Shown: positions 10,136 to 19,103 of the stretch, in pieces
Position numbering within the stretch: the stretch's first letter is position 1
How the letters are laid out: each line of letters starts with the position of its first letter
Assembly (NCBI RefSeq): GCF_900111125.1
Contig: NZ_FOGE01000020.1
Location: forward strand, 1-64,000
Direction: 5' to 3'
From: Sphingobium sp. YR768
GTDB taxonomy: Bacteria; Pseudomonadota; Alphaproteobacteria; Sphingomonadales; Sphingomonadaceae
DNA: 64,000 nucleotides
The notes under the pieces: generated by a model
Told to the model about the DNA's origin: nothing
Database searches by the model: none
The model's input: the letters and a program-made list of their open reading frames with translations, nothing else
Made by a program: the position numbers and the translations under genes

Positions 10136-12187
10136 TCATTTCCCCGTCCACTTGTCCAGCCAGCCCAGCGCCTCGCCATACCATTGCAGCGAGTTCTTCG
10201 GCTTCAGGACCCAGTGATTTTCATCCGGAAAGACGAGCAGTTTCGAAGGAATGTCCCGCCGCTGGAGCGCGGTGAAGGCGGCCAGACCCTGCGTGTAGGG
10301 GATGCGGAAATCCTTTTCGCTGGTCACGACCAGCATCGGCGTCTTCCACGCGGCGACATGGTTGACCGGGTTCCATTTCTCGAACTCTTCCGGTTTCTCA
10401 TAATAGGGACCGCCATGCTCCCATTCGTCGAACCACAATTCCTCGGTTTCATAGGCCATGGCGCGGGCGTCGAACACGCCGTCATGCTGGACGATGCATT
10501 TGAAGCCGTCGGCCCACTGGCCTTCGATCCAGTTCATCATATAGCCGCCATAGCTGGCGCCCAGCGCGCAGGCCTTGCCCGCATCGACCTGTGCGTCCTT
10601 CACAGCAGCGGCGGCGAGGCCGAGTTTCAGGTCTTCGAGCGGCTTGCCGCCCCAATCCTTGTTGATGGCGTCGGTGAAGGCCTGCCCATATCCCGTGCTG
10701 CCATGGAAATCGACGATCACCGCTGCATAGCCATGCGCCGCAAACGCCTTGGGATTCCAGCGATAGGACCATGAATCGTTGAAGCTGCCCTGCGGCCCGC
10801 CATGGACCAGGAAGGCCACCGGCAGCTTGCCGGCTGCGCCTTTGGGCTTCACGATCTGGCCCCAGACGGTGTCGCCATTGGCGCCCTTGAAGCTGTAGCG
10901 TTCGACCGACACGTCATCCACGCCAGCGAGTTTCACAGCATTGACGTCAGTCAGACGGACGGGCTTGCCCTTCCCGCCCGGCATCTTCCAGAAATCGGCG
11001 GGCGACTGGATGCTGTCCATCGCATAGACGAAGCCACCCTGCGGTAGCGGCAAGACGCTGCCGGCATGGCCCTTTTCCGTCAGGCGCGCGACCTTGCCCG
11101 ATACGGCGTCAACGCGGAACACCGGATTGTCCAGCACGTCATTGGCGGTGACGAGCAGCCCCTTGCCATTGGCTTCCCATGCGATCGAGGCGATGGAGCG
11201 GTCCCAGCCTTCCGTCAGCGCCTTCGTTTCGCCGGTGGCGATGCTGCGCAGCATCAGCACCTGCCGGTCGGCTTCATAGGTCGGCCGCTTCATCGCCACA
11301 TAGGCCAGCCACTTTCCGTCCGGCGACACGGTCGGCAGAGTATCGGTCGCGTCATTGGCGTCGGTCAGGTTGGTCGGCGCGGCGCTGCCGTCTGCGGGCA
11401 CCGAGAAAATGTCGAGATTGGTCGACAGCGGTTCGATTCGGCCTGCTTCCCGCAAGGCGAAGAACAGGGTCTTGCTATCCTGGCCCCAGGCGATTTCCTC
11501 CGCGCCGCCAAAGGGCTTGGACGGGCTATCGCCCACCAGACCGCCCATCACCGAAACGGCCGGACCGCCCGCGACCGGCATGACGAAAATCTGCGAGCGC
11601 TGGCCGTCCGACCATGTGTCCCAATGGCGCACAAACAACTGGTCGTAGACACGGCCCGATCCTGCTTCCTTCGGTGCATCGGCCTTCACATCGTCGATCG
11701 TCTTCGCGCCGACCGGGCGATCGGCCCACAGCGCGACCTTGCTGCCATCGGGGCTGAGCAGGAAGCCGGAGATGCCGCCGGACGCGTTGCTGATCTGCAC
11801 CGGATCGCCGCCGGACAGCGCGACCCGCCACAACTGGTCGTCACCGCTGGCGTTCGACTGAAAATAGAGCGCGGAGCCATCGGGCGAGAAGACCGGCGAC
11901 GCCTCATTCTTGTCCGGCTTCGATGCGATCAGCTTTGGCGCCTGTCCGGCCTTGCTGATGTCGAGCAGATAGAGGTCGGTCCGCCCCCTATTACCGGCCA
12001 GATCGGTGCTGCGCAGTTGATAGGCCATCCATTTGCCGTCCGGCGACACGGCCGGCGCGCCGATCCGGTCCAGACCCACCATGTCGGCGGGTGTGAAAGG
12101 CCGGGCAATAGCGGATGTCGGGCACAGGGTCAGCAGGGCAGGCGCCAGCGCGGTGGCGGCCAGCGCAGCGGTCAGGATTTTCTTCAT
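10136..12187 (-). CDS. S9 family prolyl oligopeptidase, exported
   Basis: 683 residues. A signal peptide begins MKKILTAALAATALAPALL. Then comes a WD40-like beta-propeller with repeated VSPDGKWMAY-type strands, and a C-terminal alpha/beta-hydrolase domain. The catalytic serine is in GASYGGYMMNW, and the aspartate and histidine lie in later strands (VTSEKDFRIPY and PDENHWV). It would cleave short peptides in the periplasm or on the cell surface. The start is set by the signal peptide; the frame is open upstream but without sensible sequence. It is followed by the zeta-like pair on the same strand. Confidence 0.9.
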   Translation of the reverse strand: MKKILTAALAATALAPALLTLCPTSAIARPFTPADMVGLDRIGAPAVSPDGKWMAYQLRSTDLAGNRGRTDLYLLDISKAGQAPKLIASKPDKNEASPVFSPDGSALYFQSNASGDDQLWRVALSGGDPVQISNASGGISGFLLSPDGSKVALWADRPVGAKTIDDVKADAPKEAGSGRVYDQLFVRHWDTWSDGQRSQIFVMPVAGGPAVSVMGGLVGDSPSKPFGGAEEIAWGQDSKTLFFALREAGRIEPLSTNLDIFSVPADGSAAPTNLTDANDATDTLPTVSPDGKWLAYVAMKRPTYEADRQVLMLRSIATGETKALTEGWDRSIASIAWEANGKGLLVTANDVLDNPVFRVDAVSGKVARLTEKGHAGSVLPLPQGGFVYAMDSIQSPADFWKMPGGKGKPVRLTDVNAVKLAGVDDVSVERYSFKGANGDTVWGQIVKPKGAAGKLPVAFLVHGGPQGSFNDSWSYRWNPKAFAAHGYAAVIVDFHGSTGYGQAFTDAINKDWGGKPLEDLKLGLAAAAVKDAQVDAGKACALGASYGGYMMNWIEGQWADGFKCIVQHDGVFDARAMAYETEELWFDEWEHGGPYYEKPEEFEKWNPVNHVAAWKTPMLVVTSEKDFRIPYTQGLAAFTALQRRDIPSKLLVFPDENHWVLKPKNSLQWYGEALGWLDKWTGK

Positions 12188-12299
12188 GAGACAGGCTTTC
12201 CAGATCGATCGCCTGCGCCCCGACAGGACATCATAGGGCGGCGGGCGATACGGATGATGGCCAAGGACTAATCCCGGACAGCCGTGCCGACAAGTCCGA

Positions 12300-13427
12300 T
12301 CAGGCGGCCACACCTTCCGCCCTGGCAAAGGCGTCCAGCTTCGCGAGGTAGGCGGCCCGCTGCGCCTCCTCCATCCATCCCGCGTTGAAGGCATTGCGCG
12401 ACAGCATGACCAGTTCCGCCTTGGTCAGCGCGCTGCGCGCCTGCGCCTTCACCAGCACTTCATTGAGATATTCGCTGCCCATATAGGCCGGATCGTCGGA
12501 ATTGATGGTGAGGGTGAGGCCCGTATCGATCATCCCGCGCACGACATCGACCGGCGGCGCTTCCCCACGCACCGTGCCGGAAAAGCTGGGGCACACGGTG
12601 AAATACAGGTTCCGCGCCTTCGCCGCCGCGATCAGTTCGGGCGACTCCAATATATTGCCGCCATGGTCGATGCGGTCGACGCGCAGTTCGACGATCGCCT
12701 GCCGCAGATGAGCGATTATGTCCTTCTGGTTGAGGTCGCAATGCGCCGTAACCTTCAGACCCGCCGCCCGCGCCTTAGCGAAATGGGCGGCGAACTTGGT
12801 CGGCGGATTGTCCTTCTCGTCCGAATCCAGCCCGACCGCGACCAGTTGATCGCGAAACGGCAGCGCCGCATCCAGCGCCGCCATGGCCGATTCGGCCGAT
12901 AGATCGCGCACGAAACAAAGGATGAGTTGCGACCGGATACCCAGCTTTGCCTCGGCATCCTGCCGCGCCTGGGTGATGCCGCCGATCACTGCGGCCATCG
13001 GCACGCCGCGCTTGAGATGCTCCTGCGGGTCGAAGAACATTTCGGCATAGAGGATATTCTGCGACGCCGCTTTCGCCAGATAGGCATAGGCCAGATCGTA
13101 GAAATCCTGCTGTGTCCGCAGCACCTTCATGCCGTCATAATAGATGGCCAGAAAGCTGGGCAGGTCATGATAGCGATAGCTGGCCTTCATCGCGGCGACA
13201 TCGGCAAAGGGCAGGTCCAGCCCGTTGCGCTTCGCCAGCGCGAATTTCATCTCCGCTTCCAGCGTGCCTTCCAGATGAACATGATATTCCGCCTTGGGCA
13301 GAGCGGCGATGAAGCGGGCCATATCGGCCCCGTCCGCATCCTGCGCGGCCCAGGCTGGCAGGGATGAAGCACAGGCTGCGACAGATGCACCAGCCATTGC
13401 CCGGATCATCGCGCGCCTGCTTATCAT
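12300..13427 (-). CDS. add: Adenosine deaminase family protein with export signal
   Basis: 375 residues. The metal-binding HVH is in AEYHVHLEGTL, and downstream come VTAHCDLNQ, RIDHGGNIL and LTINSDDPAY, the zinc ligands and catalytic residues of adenosine deaminases. It would convert adenosine to inosine, though related deaminases act on other purines. The N-terminus MISRRAMIRAMAGAS with a following hydrophobic stretch and AWA looks like a Tat-type signal peptide, so the enzyme is probably periplasmic. That is less usual for this family. Confidence 0.87.
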   Translation of the reverse strand: MISRRAMIRAMAGASVAACASSLPAWAAQDADGADMARFIAALPKAEYHVHLEGTLEAEMKFALAKRNGLDLPFADVAAMKASYRYHDLPSFLAIYYDGMKVLRTQQDFYDLAYAYLAKAASQNILYAEMFFDPQEHLKRGVPMAAVIGGITQARQDAEAKLGIRSQLILCFVRDLSAESAMAALDAALPFRDQLVAVGLDSDEKDNPPTKFAAHFAKARAAGLKVTAHCDLNQKDIIAHLRQAIVELRVDRIDHGGNILESPELIAAAKARNLYFTVCPSFSGTVRGEAPPVDVVRGMIDTGLTLTINSDDPAYMGSEYLNEVLVKAQARSALTKAELVMLSRNAFNAGWMEEAQRAAYLAKLDAFARAEGVAA

Positions 13428-13532
13428 CGACCATCACCCCCTTGAAACCCGAGCTTCTATCCGGGGATCGGGGCACGCCTGTCCATCATGGAATAGGCGA
13501 CAGGCCGTCGCAAAAAAGGAAGCGGCCCGACC

Positions 13533-14015
13533 TTAACGGCCGGTGATGCGCGCGATTTCCTTGGCCACCATTTCCTCGACCATGGAAGGAAGCCTTGTGT
13601 CCAGCCATTCCTTCAGCATGGGCTTGAGCATCGAACGGACAAGGCCGTCGAGCGTGTTGTCGCCGCCATCCCTGGGCGTCACCAGCATCGAGGACAGGGC
13701 GGAAAGCGAATGGCGCGCGGCGACTTCGCTTTCGACCGACAGGATCGAATCGTCGGTTTCGGCAGCAACGGCCTTGGGCGCGGCTTTGGGAGCAGGCACG
13801 GCGTCTTCCTCCGCAATCTCGTCGGTCAATTCCAGCACTTCTTCGATCGCCGTTTCCACGGGGACAGGCGCAATCGGCGGCAGCGCAGTGGCTTTCGCCT
13901 CCCCCCGCATACGGCGCGGCGCAGCCTGCATCGCTTCCTCGCCTTCTTCAGCAATGATCCGCTTGATGGACGAGAGTATCTCTTCCATCGAGGGTTCCTT
14001 GGTCATGTCACCCAT
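13533..14015 (-). CDS. popZ: PopZ-like polar organising protein (DUF2497)
   Basis: About 160 residues. The N-terminal helix EPSMEEILSSIKRIIAEEG is the conserved DUF2497/PopZ head that binds client proteins. A proline- and acid-rich linker follows. The C-terminal helices LDGLVRSMLKPMLKEWLDTRLP are the oligomerisation region. PopZ forms a polar condensate that anchors ParB-bound origins in alphaproteobacteria. The ATG at 14015 (MGDMTKEPS) is preferred over an upstream in-frame start. It follows tolC on the same strand after a 70-base gap. Confidence 0.85.
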   Translation of the reverse strand: MGDMTKEPSMEEILSSIKRIIAEEGEEAMQAAPRRMRGEAKATALPPIAPVPVETAIEEVLELTDEIAEEDAVPAPKAAPKAVAAETDDSILSVESEVAARHSLSALSSMLVTPRDGGDNTLDGLVRSMLKPMLKEWLDTRLPSMVEEMVAKEIARITGR

Positions 14016-14085
14016 GGATAGTCCCCGTCCAACACGCATTGCGCATCCCTAGCCTTTAAGATTACCCGACCGGGTTAACAAGCAG

Positions 14086-15582
14086 TTAAGGCTGCTGCGC
14101 AGAAGCCGCATCGACATTGGCATTTTGCGTCGGCGTGTCAACGGTGCGCGTGGCGACCGGCTTGGCGGCGGGATCGAAATCCCAGTCGAACCATTTGCCC
14201 TTCACCCGCTCATAATTGACCATCGGATCATAGAGCGTGCCGCTTTCCAGCCCCAGATCATCGGCTTCGGCATGGCCCATCGCCGCCAGCAGGCTGAAAC
14301 CCGCGACATAGGCGTTGCGCCGCGCCGTCACCAATTGAACCTTGGCGTTAAGCGATTCCTGCTCGGCATTCAGGATATCGAGAATAGTGCGGCTACCGAC
14401 CGAATTTTCGGCACGCACACCTTCCAGCGACAGATCGGCGGCATCGACCGCCCGATTGCTCGACTCGATCGTCTGGAGCGATGCCTGCCAACTGGCATAG
14501 GCGGCGCGAGTCTGGGCGATGACGCCGCGCTCGGTTTCGATCTCCTGCTCGATCGCCTGCGACTCAAGCGCCTGATTTTGCCGCACCTGCGCCGCTGGGC
14601 GCCCACCCTGATAAATCGGGATGGTCAGTTGCACGCCTGCCGCCGCCTGTTTGTTGATCTGCGGCCCCTCCACCGCATTGCCTTCGGCATCCTGCGCGGT
14701 GCCGCCCAGCGAATGGAGATAATTGGTATAGCCCGCCTGGGTGAAAGCCGACACGGTAGGCATCACCGATCCGCGGGCCGCCTTCACATCATAGCGACGC
14801 GCCTCACGCTGCTTCTGCGCGCTCAGAATATCGGGATTGTCCTTCAGCGCGACCTGCACCGCCACTTCGGGATCGGCCGGAAGGCCGGGCAATTGCGGCG
14901 GCGATTCCAGCGCATCAGGCGCTTCGCCCACCAGTGCGATGTAATTTTCGCGGCTGGTGATCAGATTCGCCTGCGCCGTCTGAAAATCCGACCGCGCCAG
15001 CGCCAGACGAGACTGCGACTGAGCGACGTCGGTGCGGGTAAGGTCGCCGACTTCGAAACGGTCGTTGGTCGCCTGGAGATTGACCTCCAGTACCTTCACG
15101 TTGGCCTGATTGAGCGACACGATCGCCATGTCGCGGATCACGTCCATATAGGCACCGACCGTTTGCGAAAAGATGCTGGCTTCGGTGCCACGCAGTCCCG
15201 CTTGCCCCGCTGCGACCCGGATCTTGGCAGCCTTCACGCCATTGCGCACCGTGCCGCCGCTATAGATCGGCACGCTCAGGTTCGCCTGCGCATTCACGGT
15301 CCGCTGCGGCGAGGTGAAGCTGATCGTCGGCTTGAGGATGCTTTCGCTATAGCTGCCGGTCACGTCCAGCCCGGGACGTCCGGCCGCCTTCTGGATCGGC
15401 ACATTCTCGTCCGTCGCGCGCTGACCAGCACGCGCGGCAGTCAGCGTGGGGTTGGACGCATAGGCTTTGGCCAACGCGCCCTGCAAAGTTTCCGCCTGCG
15501 CCGGGACGATGGTCAAAGCAGAGGTGAGCAACAGCAGTGCGGCTGCGGCACGATGCCGTGTGTAGGTGCGCTTCGCTGTCAT
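14086..15582 (-). CDS. tolC: TolC family outer-membrane channel protein
   Basis: 498 residues with a signal peptide (ending VPAQA) and two OEP repeats typical of TolC: AYASNPTLTAARAGQRATDENVP in the first, and NVPIYSGG/IPIYQGG plus GSRTILDILNAEQE in the second. It forms the trimeric outer-membrane duct for type I secretion and RND efflux. No inner-membrane pump or fusion protein is adjacent. A G-rich ribosome binding site sits almost against the ATG. The gene lies 18 bases after pcm, so the two are likely co-transcribed. Confidence 0.92.
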   Translation of the reverse strand: MTAKRTYTRHRAAAALLLLTSALTIVPAQAETLQGALAKAYASNPTLTAARAGQRATDENVPIQKAAGRPGLDVTGSYSESILKPTISFTSPQRTVNAQANLSVPIYSGGTVRNGVKAAKIRVAAGQAGLRGTEASIFSQTVGAYMDVIRDMAIVSLNQANVKVLEVNLQATNDRFEVGDLTRTDVAQSQSRLALARSDFQTAQANLITSRENYIALVGEAPDALESPPQLPGLPADPEVAVQVALKDNPDILSAQKQREARRYDVKAARGSVMPTVSAFTQAGYTNYLHSLGGTAQDAEGNAVEGPQINKQAAAGVQLTIPIYQGGRPAAQVRQNQALESQAIEQEIETERGVIAQTRAAYASWQASLQTIESSNRAVDAADLSLEGVRAENSVGSRTILDILNAEQESLNAKVQLVTARRNAYVAGFSLLAAMGHAEADDLGLESGTLYDPMVNYERVKGKWFDWDFDPAAKPVATRTVDTPTQNANVDAASAQQP

Positions 15583-15600
15583 CTCCCCCCGCCTGTCATA

Positions 15601-16233
15601 TTAGAATGTAAAAGCCTTGGGCGCGCTGAAACCGGGCAGCACGACCATTTCCATATCCGTAAGGCTGTTCAGCCCCAGCAGACCACCAATCACCCGGCCG
15701 CTGCTCAGGCGGGTCACGCCGCGATCGGCGATCCCCGTCACGACGCGCGCGTCCTCGGCGAGTTGCTGAACGAGCGCGGCGGGAACTTCCTCCACGGCGC
15801 CGTCAACGAAAAGAACATCATAGGGCGCACCGGCCACAGCACCGGCGCCCAGCGCGCCACGCACCACGGTCACGCCGGGAAGTGCAATATCTGTGCCGCC
15901 CTCTTCCTCGACCGCCGTCACCTGCGCACCCAGTTCGGTCAGCAGTGCGGCGGCATAGCCGGTCGCTGCGCCGATCAGCAGCACCTTGTCGCCCGGCACG
16001 ATCTGCGCTTCCTTGAGCAGGCGGCCCGTCACCAGCGGCGGATTGAGCGCGCGATCGGCGCTCAGCGGAATCGGACGGTCGATATAGGCCATGGCACGGC
16101 GTTCGGCGGGCACGAAATCCTCGCGCGGCACCTTGGCCATCACGGCGATCACGCGCTGGTCGTCCACGTCGCTGGTGCGCAACTGGCTCTCGACCATGGC
16201 GGCCCGCATCGAAGAATAGTTCTGCTCGGTCAC
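15601..16233 (-). CDS. pcm: Protein-L-isoaspartate O-methyltransferase family
   Basis: 210 residues. MVESQLRTSDV, VPREDFVP and the SAM-binding KVLLIGAATGYAAALL match the PCMT family as it occurs upstream of tolC in alphaproteobacteria. The enzyme methylates isoaspartyl residues in damaged proteins. The glycine-rich SAM loop reads GAATGY where many members have GTGSGY, so activity is not certain. The start is a GTG with GAGGA upstream. It is the first gene of the pcm-tolC pair; the 188 bases up to the tRNA hold its promoter region but no clear consensus boxes. Confidence 0.85.
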   Translation of the reverse strand: MTEQNYSSMRAAMVESQLRTSDVDDQRVIAVMAKVPREDFVPAERRAMAYIDRPIPLSADRALNPPLVTGRLLKEAQIVPGDKVLLIGAATGYAAALLTELGAQVTAVEEEGGTDIALPGVTVVRGALGAGAVAGAPYDVLFVDGAVEEVPAALVQQLAEDARVVTGIADRGVTRLSSGRVIGGLLGLNSLTDMEMVVLPGFSAPKAFTF

Positions 16234-16421
16234 GATAATTCCTCGCTTGGCACAACTGTATTGGCAATGCAATACACTATGGGGATCATCGGACCTCTAA
16301 ATCAGCCTGCGCCCCGCGCCAAGCGGGTTTCCACGAGGGGTGAGAAGATTCTTGCATCCTGCGTGACATCCCCGGCTTGACTTTGCGTTTAAAGCCGCAC
16401 ATTTGCGGCGTCCCACACCGA

Positions 16422-16495
16422 GGCCCGATGGCGGAGTGGTGACGCAGAGGACTGCAAATCCTTGCACGCCGGTTCGATTCCGGCTCGGGCCTCCA
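16422..16495 (+). tRNA. tRNA-Cys (GCA)
   Basis: The 7-bp acceptor stem GGCCCGA/TCGGGCC, the anticodon GCA in CTGCAAA, the T-loop GGTTCGATTCC, the discriminator T and an encoded CCA are all visible. The integrase gene begins about 165 bases downstream, so the 3' half of this tRNA is the likely attachment site of the element on its right. Confidence 0.95.
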
Positions 16496-16604
16496 AAATC
16501 CTGTCTGGCGACGTCTGCCAACAGTTGAAAGATCCCTGATTTCCGGTAGTTTATGGGCATTCTCTGATTGTCAGTGGATGCCCTTGTTTGCCTGCAATTG
16601 CGGA

Positions 16605-16659
16605 TGATAGGGGCCTAATTTGGGGGCCTCAAAAGGCCCCAGCAGAATCGAGGCCCCCA
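16605..16659. repeat. Clustered GGGGCC-type short repeats before the integrase
   Basis: Several copies of a G5CC/GGCCC core occur in about 50 bases, including a hairpin with 7-bp arms GGGGCCT and AGGCCCC around a 4-base loop at 16623-16640, and an inverted copy just before the integrase ATG. The position between the tRNA and the integrase start fits integrase arm-type sites or an operator, but no function is shown. Confidence 0.4.
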
Positions 16660-17856
16660 ATGGTGCTAACCGATACCGCTATCCGCAATGCCAAGCCCGC
16701 AGATAAGCCTTACAAGGTTACTGACTCCCAAGGTTTGTATCTGCTCGTCAATCCAAGAGGCAGCAAGCTGTGGCGAATCAAATACCGGATCGACGGCGTA
16801 GAGCGAAAACTGTCACTCGGGGCGTATCCCGAGATTACCTTGGCCGAGGCGCGCGCTGCCAGGGATGCCGCCCGTAGGCAGCTGGCTCATGCGATCGATC
16901 CCAACGTAGCCAAACGACAAGCCCGCATTGAGGCGAGCATTCGGGCCAGCAACAGCTTCGCTAGCGTGGCCGAGGAATTGATAGAGAAGAAAGCGCGTGA
17001 GGGGTTGGCTGAGCCGACGCTGGAGAAGATGCGCTGGTTTGTGAAACTGATGGGGGCAGACTTCGGAAAGCGACCTGTCACCGATATCACGCCTCAGGAA
17101 CTTCTTCATGAACTGCAGAAGCATGAACGGCGTGGCCGCTTGGAAACCGCCAATCTCCTGCGCGCCTTTGCCAGCCGTGTTTTCCGCTTTGCAGTTGCAA
17201 CGGCCCGTGCCGAACGTGATCCGGCGCAACTCCTGATCGGCGCATTGACCACACCGCGAGTCAAGCACTTCGCCGCCATCATTGATCCGAACGAGTTCGG
17301 CGCCCTCCTGCGCGCTATCGAAGATTATCAGGGTGACCCCGCCGTCATGTATGCTTTGAAACTTACACCCCATGTCTTCCAACGTCCCGGCGAACTGCGG
17401 CAAATGGAATGGGCTGAGGTAAATTTCGACAAAGCTGTCTGGACAATCCCGGTAACAAAGATGAAAATGCGCCAGCCCCATTCGGTGCCTCTGTCTCGGC
17501 AGGCTCTCGCGATACTGCAAGCCATGCGATCCTTATCCGGCTCCGGCCGCTATGTGTTCCCTTCGATCCGCACCCGAGCAAGGCCGATCAGCGAAAACAC
17601 CATCAACGCGGCATTGCGGCGCATGGGCTATTCCAAAGAGCAAATGACGGCACACGGCTTCCGAACATCTGCATCATCCCTGTTGAACGAATCCGGCAAA
17701 TGGAACCCGGACGCCATCGAGCGCGCACTGGCACATATGGTGGCGGGGTCCGTTCGTCGCATATATAACCAGTCCGCCTATTGGGTCGAACGTGTTGAAA
17801 TGGCGCAGTGGTGGAGCGACTATATGGACGAACTGCGAAAAGGCGGCAACAGATGA
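16660..17856 (+). CDS. int: P4-type tyrosine integrase
   Basis: 398 residues. The N-terminus MVLTDTAIRNAKPADKPYKV is the DUF4102 arm-binding domain of P4-like integrases; the catalytic domain follows from about residue 200. Visible catalytic residues are the first Arg in QRPGELRQMEW, His-x-x-Arg in AHGFRTSAS, and the C-terminal tyrosine region IYNQSAYWVERVEMAQWW. It would recombine the element into the 3' end of tRNA-Cys. The frame opens 24 codons earlier, but family members start at this ATG. Confidence 0.93.
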   Translation: MVLTDTAIRNAKPADKPYKVTDSQGLYLLVNPRGSKLWRIKYRIDGVERKLSLGAYPEITLAEARAARDAARRQLAHAIDPNVAKRQARIEASIRASNSFASVAEELIEKKAREGLAEPTLEKMRWFVKLMGADFGKRPVTDITPQELLHELQKHERRGRLETANLLRAFASRVFRFAVATARAERDPAQLLIGALTTPRVKHFAAIIDPNEFGALLRAIEDYQGDPAVMYALKLTPHVFQRPGELRQMEWAEVNFDKAVWTIPVTKMKMRQPHSVPLSRQALAILQAMRSLSGSGRYVFPSIRTRARPISENTINAALRRMGYSKEQMTAHGFRTSASSLLNESGKWNPDAIERALAHMVAGSVRRIYNQSAYWVERVEMAQWWSDYMDELRKGGNR

Positions 17857-17921
17857 CGGGCCCGCCCTGCCCTACTCTATCGCAGGCAATGCTTCAGCAG
17901 GAGCCGCGTAGCGTCGGCGTA

Positions 17922-18095
17922 TCAGGCCGTATCTCGGGATTGTGCCAGCCGCTTGATGGACTCAGTGGTCAGCAAGGTTCGCCTACCGATTTTGATCGCG
18001 TCAAGTTTGCCAGATTTGAGTAAGGCATAAACCGACGACCGACCGATGCCGAGCGCCTTAGCGGTGTCGTTGATAGAGATTGCCAGCACTTCCAT
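17922..18095 (-). CDS. Small AlpA-like helix-turn-helix protein (excisionase family)
   Basis: 57 residues. The sequence reads ISINDTAKALGIGRSSVYAL then a SGKLDAIKIGRRT wing, the standard MerR/excisionase-type DNA-binding domain. AGGAG six bases before the ATG fixes the start. It lies 66 bases from the integrase stop and faces it. It probably acts as a recombination directionality factor or regulator. It differs from the other AlpA-like protein at 23674-23892. Confidence 0.8.
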   Translation of the reverse strand: MEVLAISINDTAKALGIGRSSVYALLKSGKLDAIKIGRRTLLTTESIKRLAQSRDTA

Positions 18096-18139
18096 GTGCA
18101 TCTCCTTGTTTATCGATTACCGGTGTACGGGTGCGGGCA

Positions 18140-18555
18140 TGGCGCCGCCTCGACGGTCATGATCCCCTGCGCTTGGGTGCGCCTTCCGCCACCTGGCTGA
18201 TGCGGACAATCTGCTGGTGCTTTGTGCCGAGGCGAAGTTCGGCGACGTCGAAGATGCGATCGACCACATAGAAGCGGGCCTTTACGCGATAATTGACGAG
18301 TTGGGCCCCGCCCTTCCCCCCCAACCAGGAAAGTCGGCGGTGCCTCGGCGACGACCAGCATCGCAGGAAATTCGATAAAGATCCGCCGCCCGTCGTCGAA
18401 AGCGCGAACCGGCCGCCAAGTCGGTCGATCATTGGAAACGACATAGTTAACATGACGCTGCTCGACTTTGATCCCGGCCGCTACTGGCTCCGTCGCCTCG
18501 GTCGCCGCGGCGACGCGATTCAATTCGATCAGCGCATCCTGGGATAGGTCGCAGC
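18140..18555 (-). pseudogene. Remnant of trbG 3' part (plus first codons of trbI)
   Basis: The minus strand keeps a diverged copy of the trbG C-terminal half found intact near 25,346-25,735: shared stretches encode VEQRHVNYVVSNDRPTWRPV, AFDDGRRIFIEFPA and the KHQQIVRIS end. The reading frame is broken at about 18,310, in a run of C bases. The first seven or so codons of trbI (MTVEAAP) follow and then similarity ends. By eye the two copies are roughly 80-85% identical, so this is not a recent duplication. Confidence 0.85.
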
Positions 18556-18559
18556 CCCC

Positions 18560-18745
18560 TCCCCGCGATAACGATCGCGAAGGTAACAAAGATCTTGCTG
18601 ATGAGCAATTTGGTGGGCGTCACATCGAGGCTCCCGCCCGCCGAACAGGATCGGTGGAGGCGGTTTCAGACTCGGTGACGGGGGCCAAAAACGGAACGGC
18701 GCTGATGAGCGCTGATGGGCTCGCTCCGGTTCAGATAGGCCAGTA
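18560..18745 (-). pseudogene. Remnant of traG 5' end and upstream region
   Basis: Matches the intact traG start and its upstream DNA at about 35,620-35,760, including the run encoding TPTKLLI, the GGGAG before the start and the CAAAAACGGAACGGCGCTGATG block upstream. It is fused directly to the trbG remnant, so everything from the 5' part of trbG through most of traG has been deleted from this copy. Confidence 0.8.
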
Positions 18746-18854
18746 GTAAAGCCGGAATCCGGTGAAACGAAGTGGCCTCGATCAGCCCCAGTCAGAGGCC
18801 GTGGTGGTTCCTCGGCCTTTTGAGGTGTGCACTGGAGATCGTCGCCACGATGTA

Positions 18855-19009
18855 GCGGAGGTACGATTGTCGAGCATGTATTTGCCGATGAGATCGGGAA
18901 CAAGACCACACAGGCCTACCGGCGAGAGGATGCGTTCCTGCAACGGCGCGTGCTGATGAAGGATTGGGAGGGGTATCTCGATGCCAAAGCAAGAAATCGA
19001 AACGGGTAA
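18855..19009 (+). pseudogene. Truncated tyrosine integrase C-terminus
   Basis: About the last 45-50 codons of a P4-type integrase remain: TTQAYRREDAFLQRRVLMKD then WEGYL and a stop, the region of the catalytic tyrosine. No N-terminal or core part is present upstream. The intact integrase at 16660 has a quite different C-terminus, so this comes from another element. Together with the trb/tra remnants it suggests the scar of an earlier ICE. Confidence 0.75.
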
Positions 19010-19103
19010 AAGTCGGCGTAAACCAGATTCGGTGCGGTTGGCCGCTTAGCCGTAATCATCATGGATTGGGCGAGGAGCAGCGTAGGGAAAACGTGACAGC
19101 AAG

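Noticed and set aside
14125-16380. Very long plus-strand open frame opposite tolC and pcm
   Set aside because: It spans two real genes on the other strand, has the arginine/histidine-rich composition of antisense frames and no start signal.
16623-16640. GGGGCCT/AGGCCCC hairpin as a terminator for the tRNA
   Set aside because: No T-run follows, and the hairpin is part of a wider repeat cluster before the integrase.
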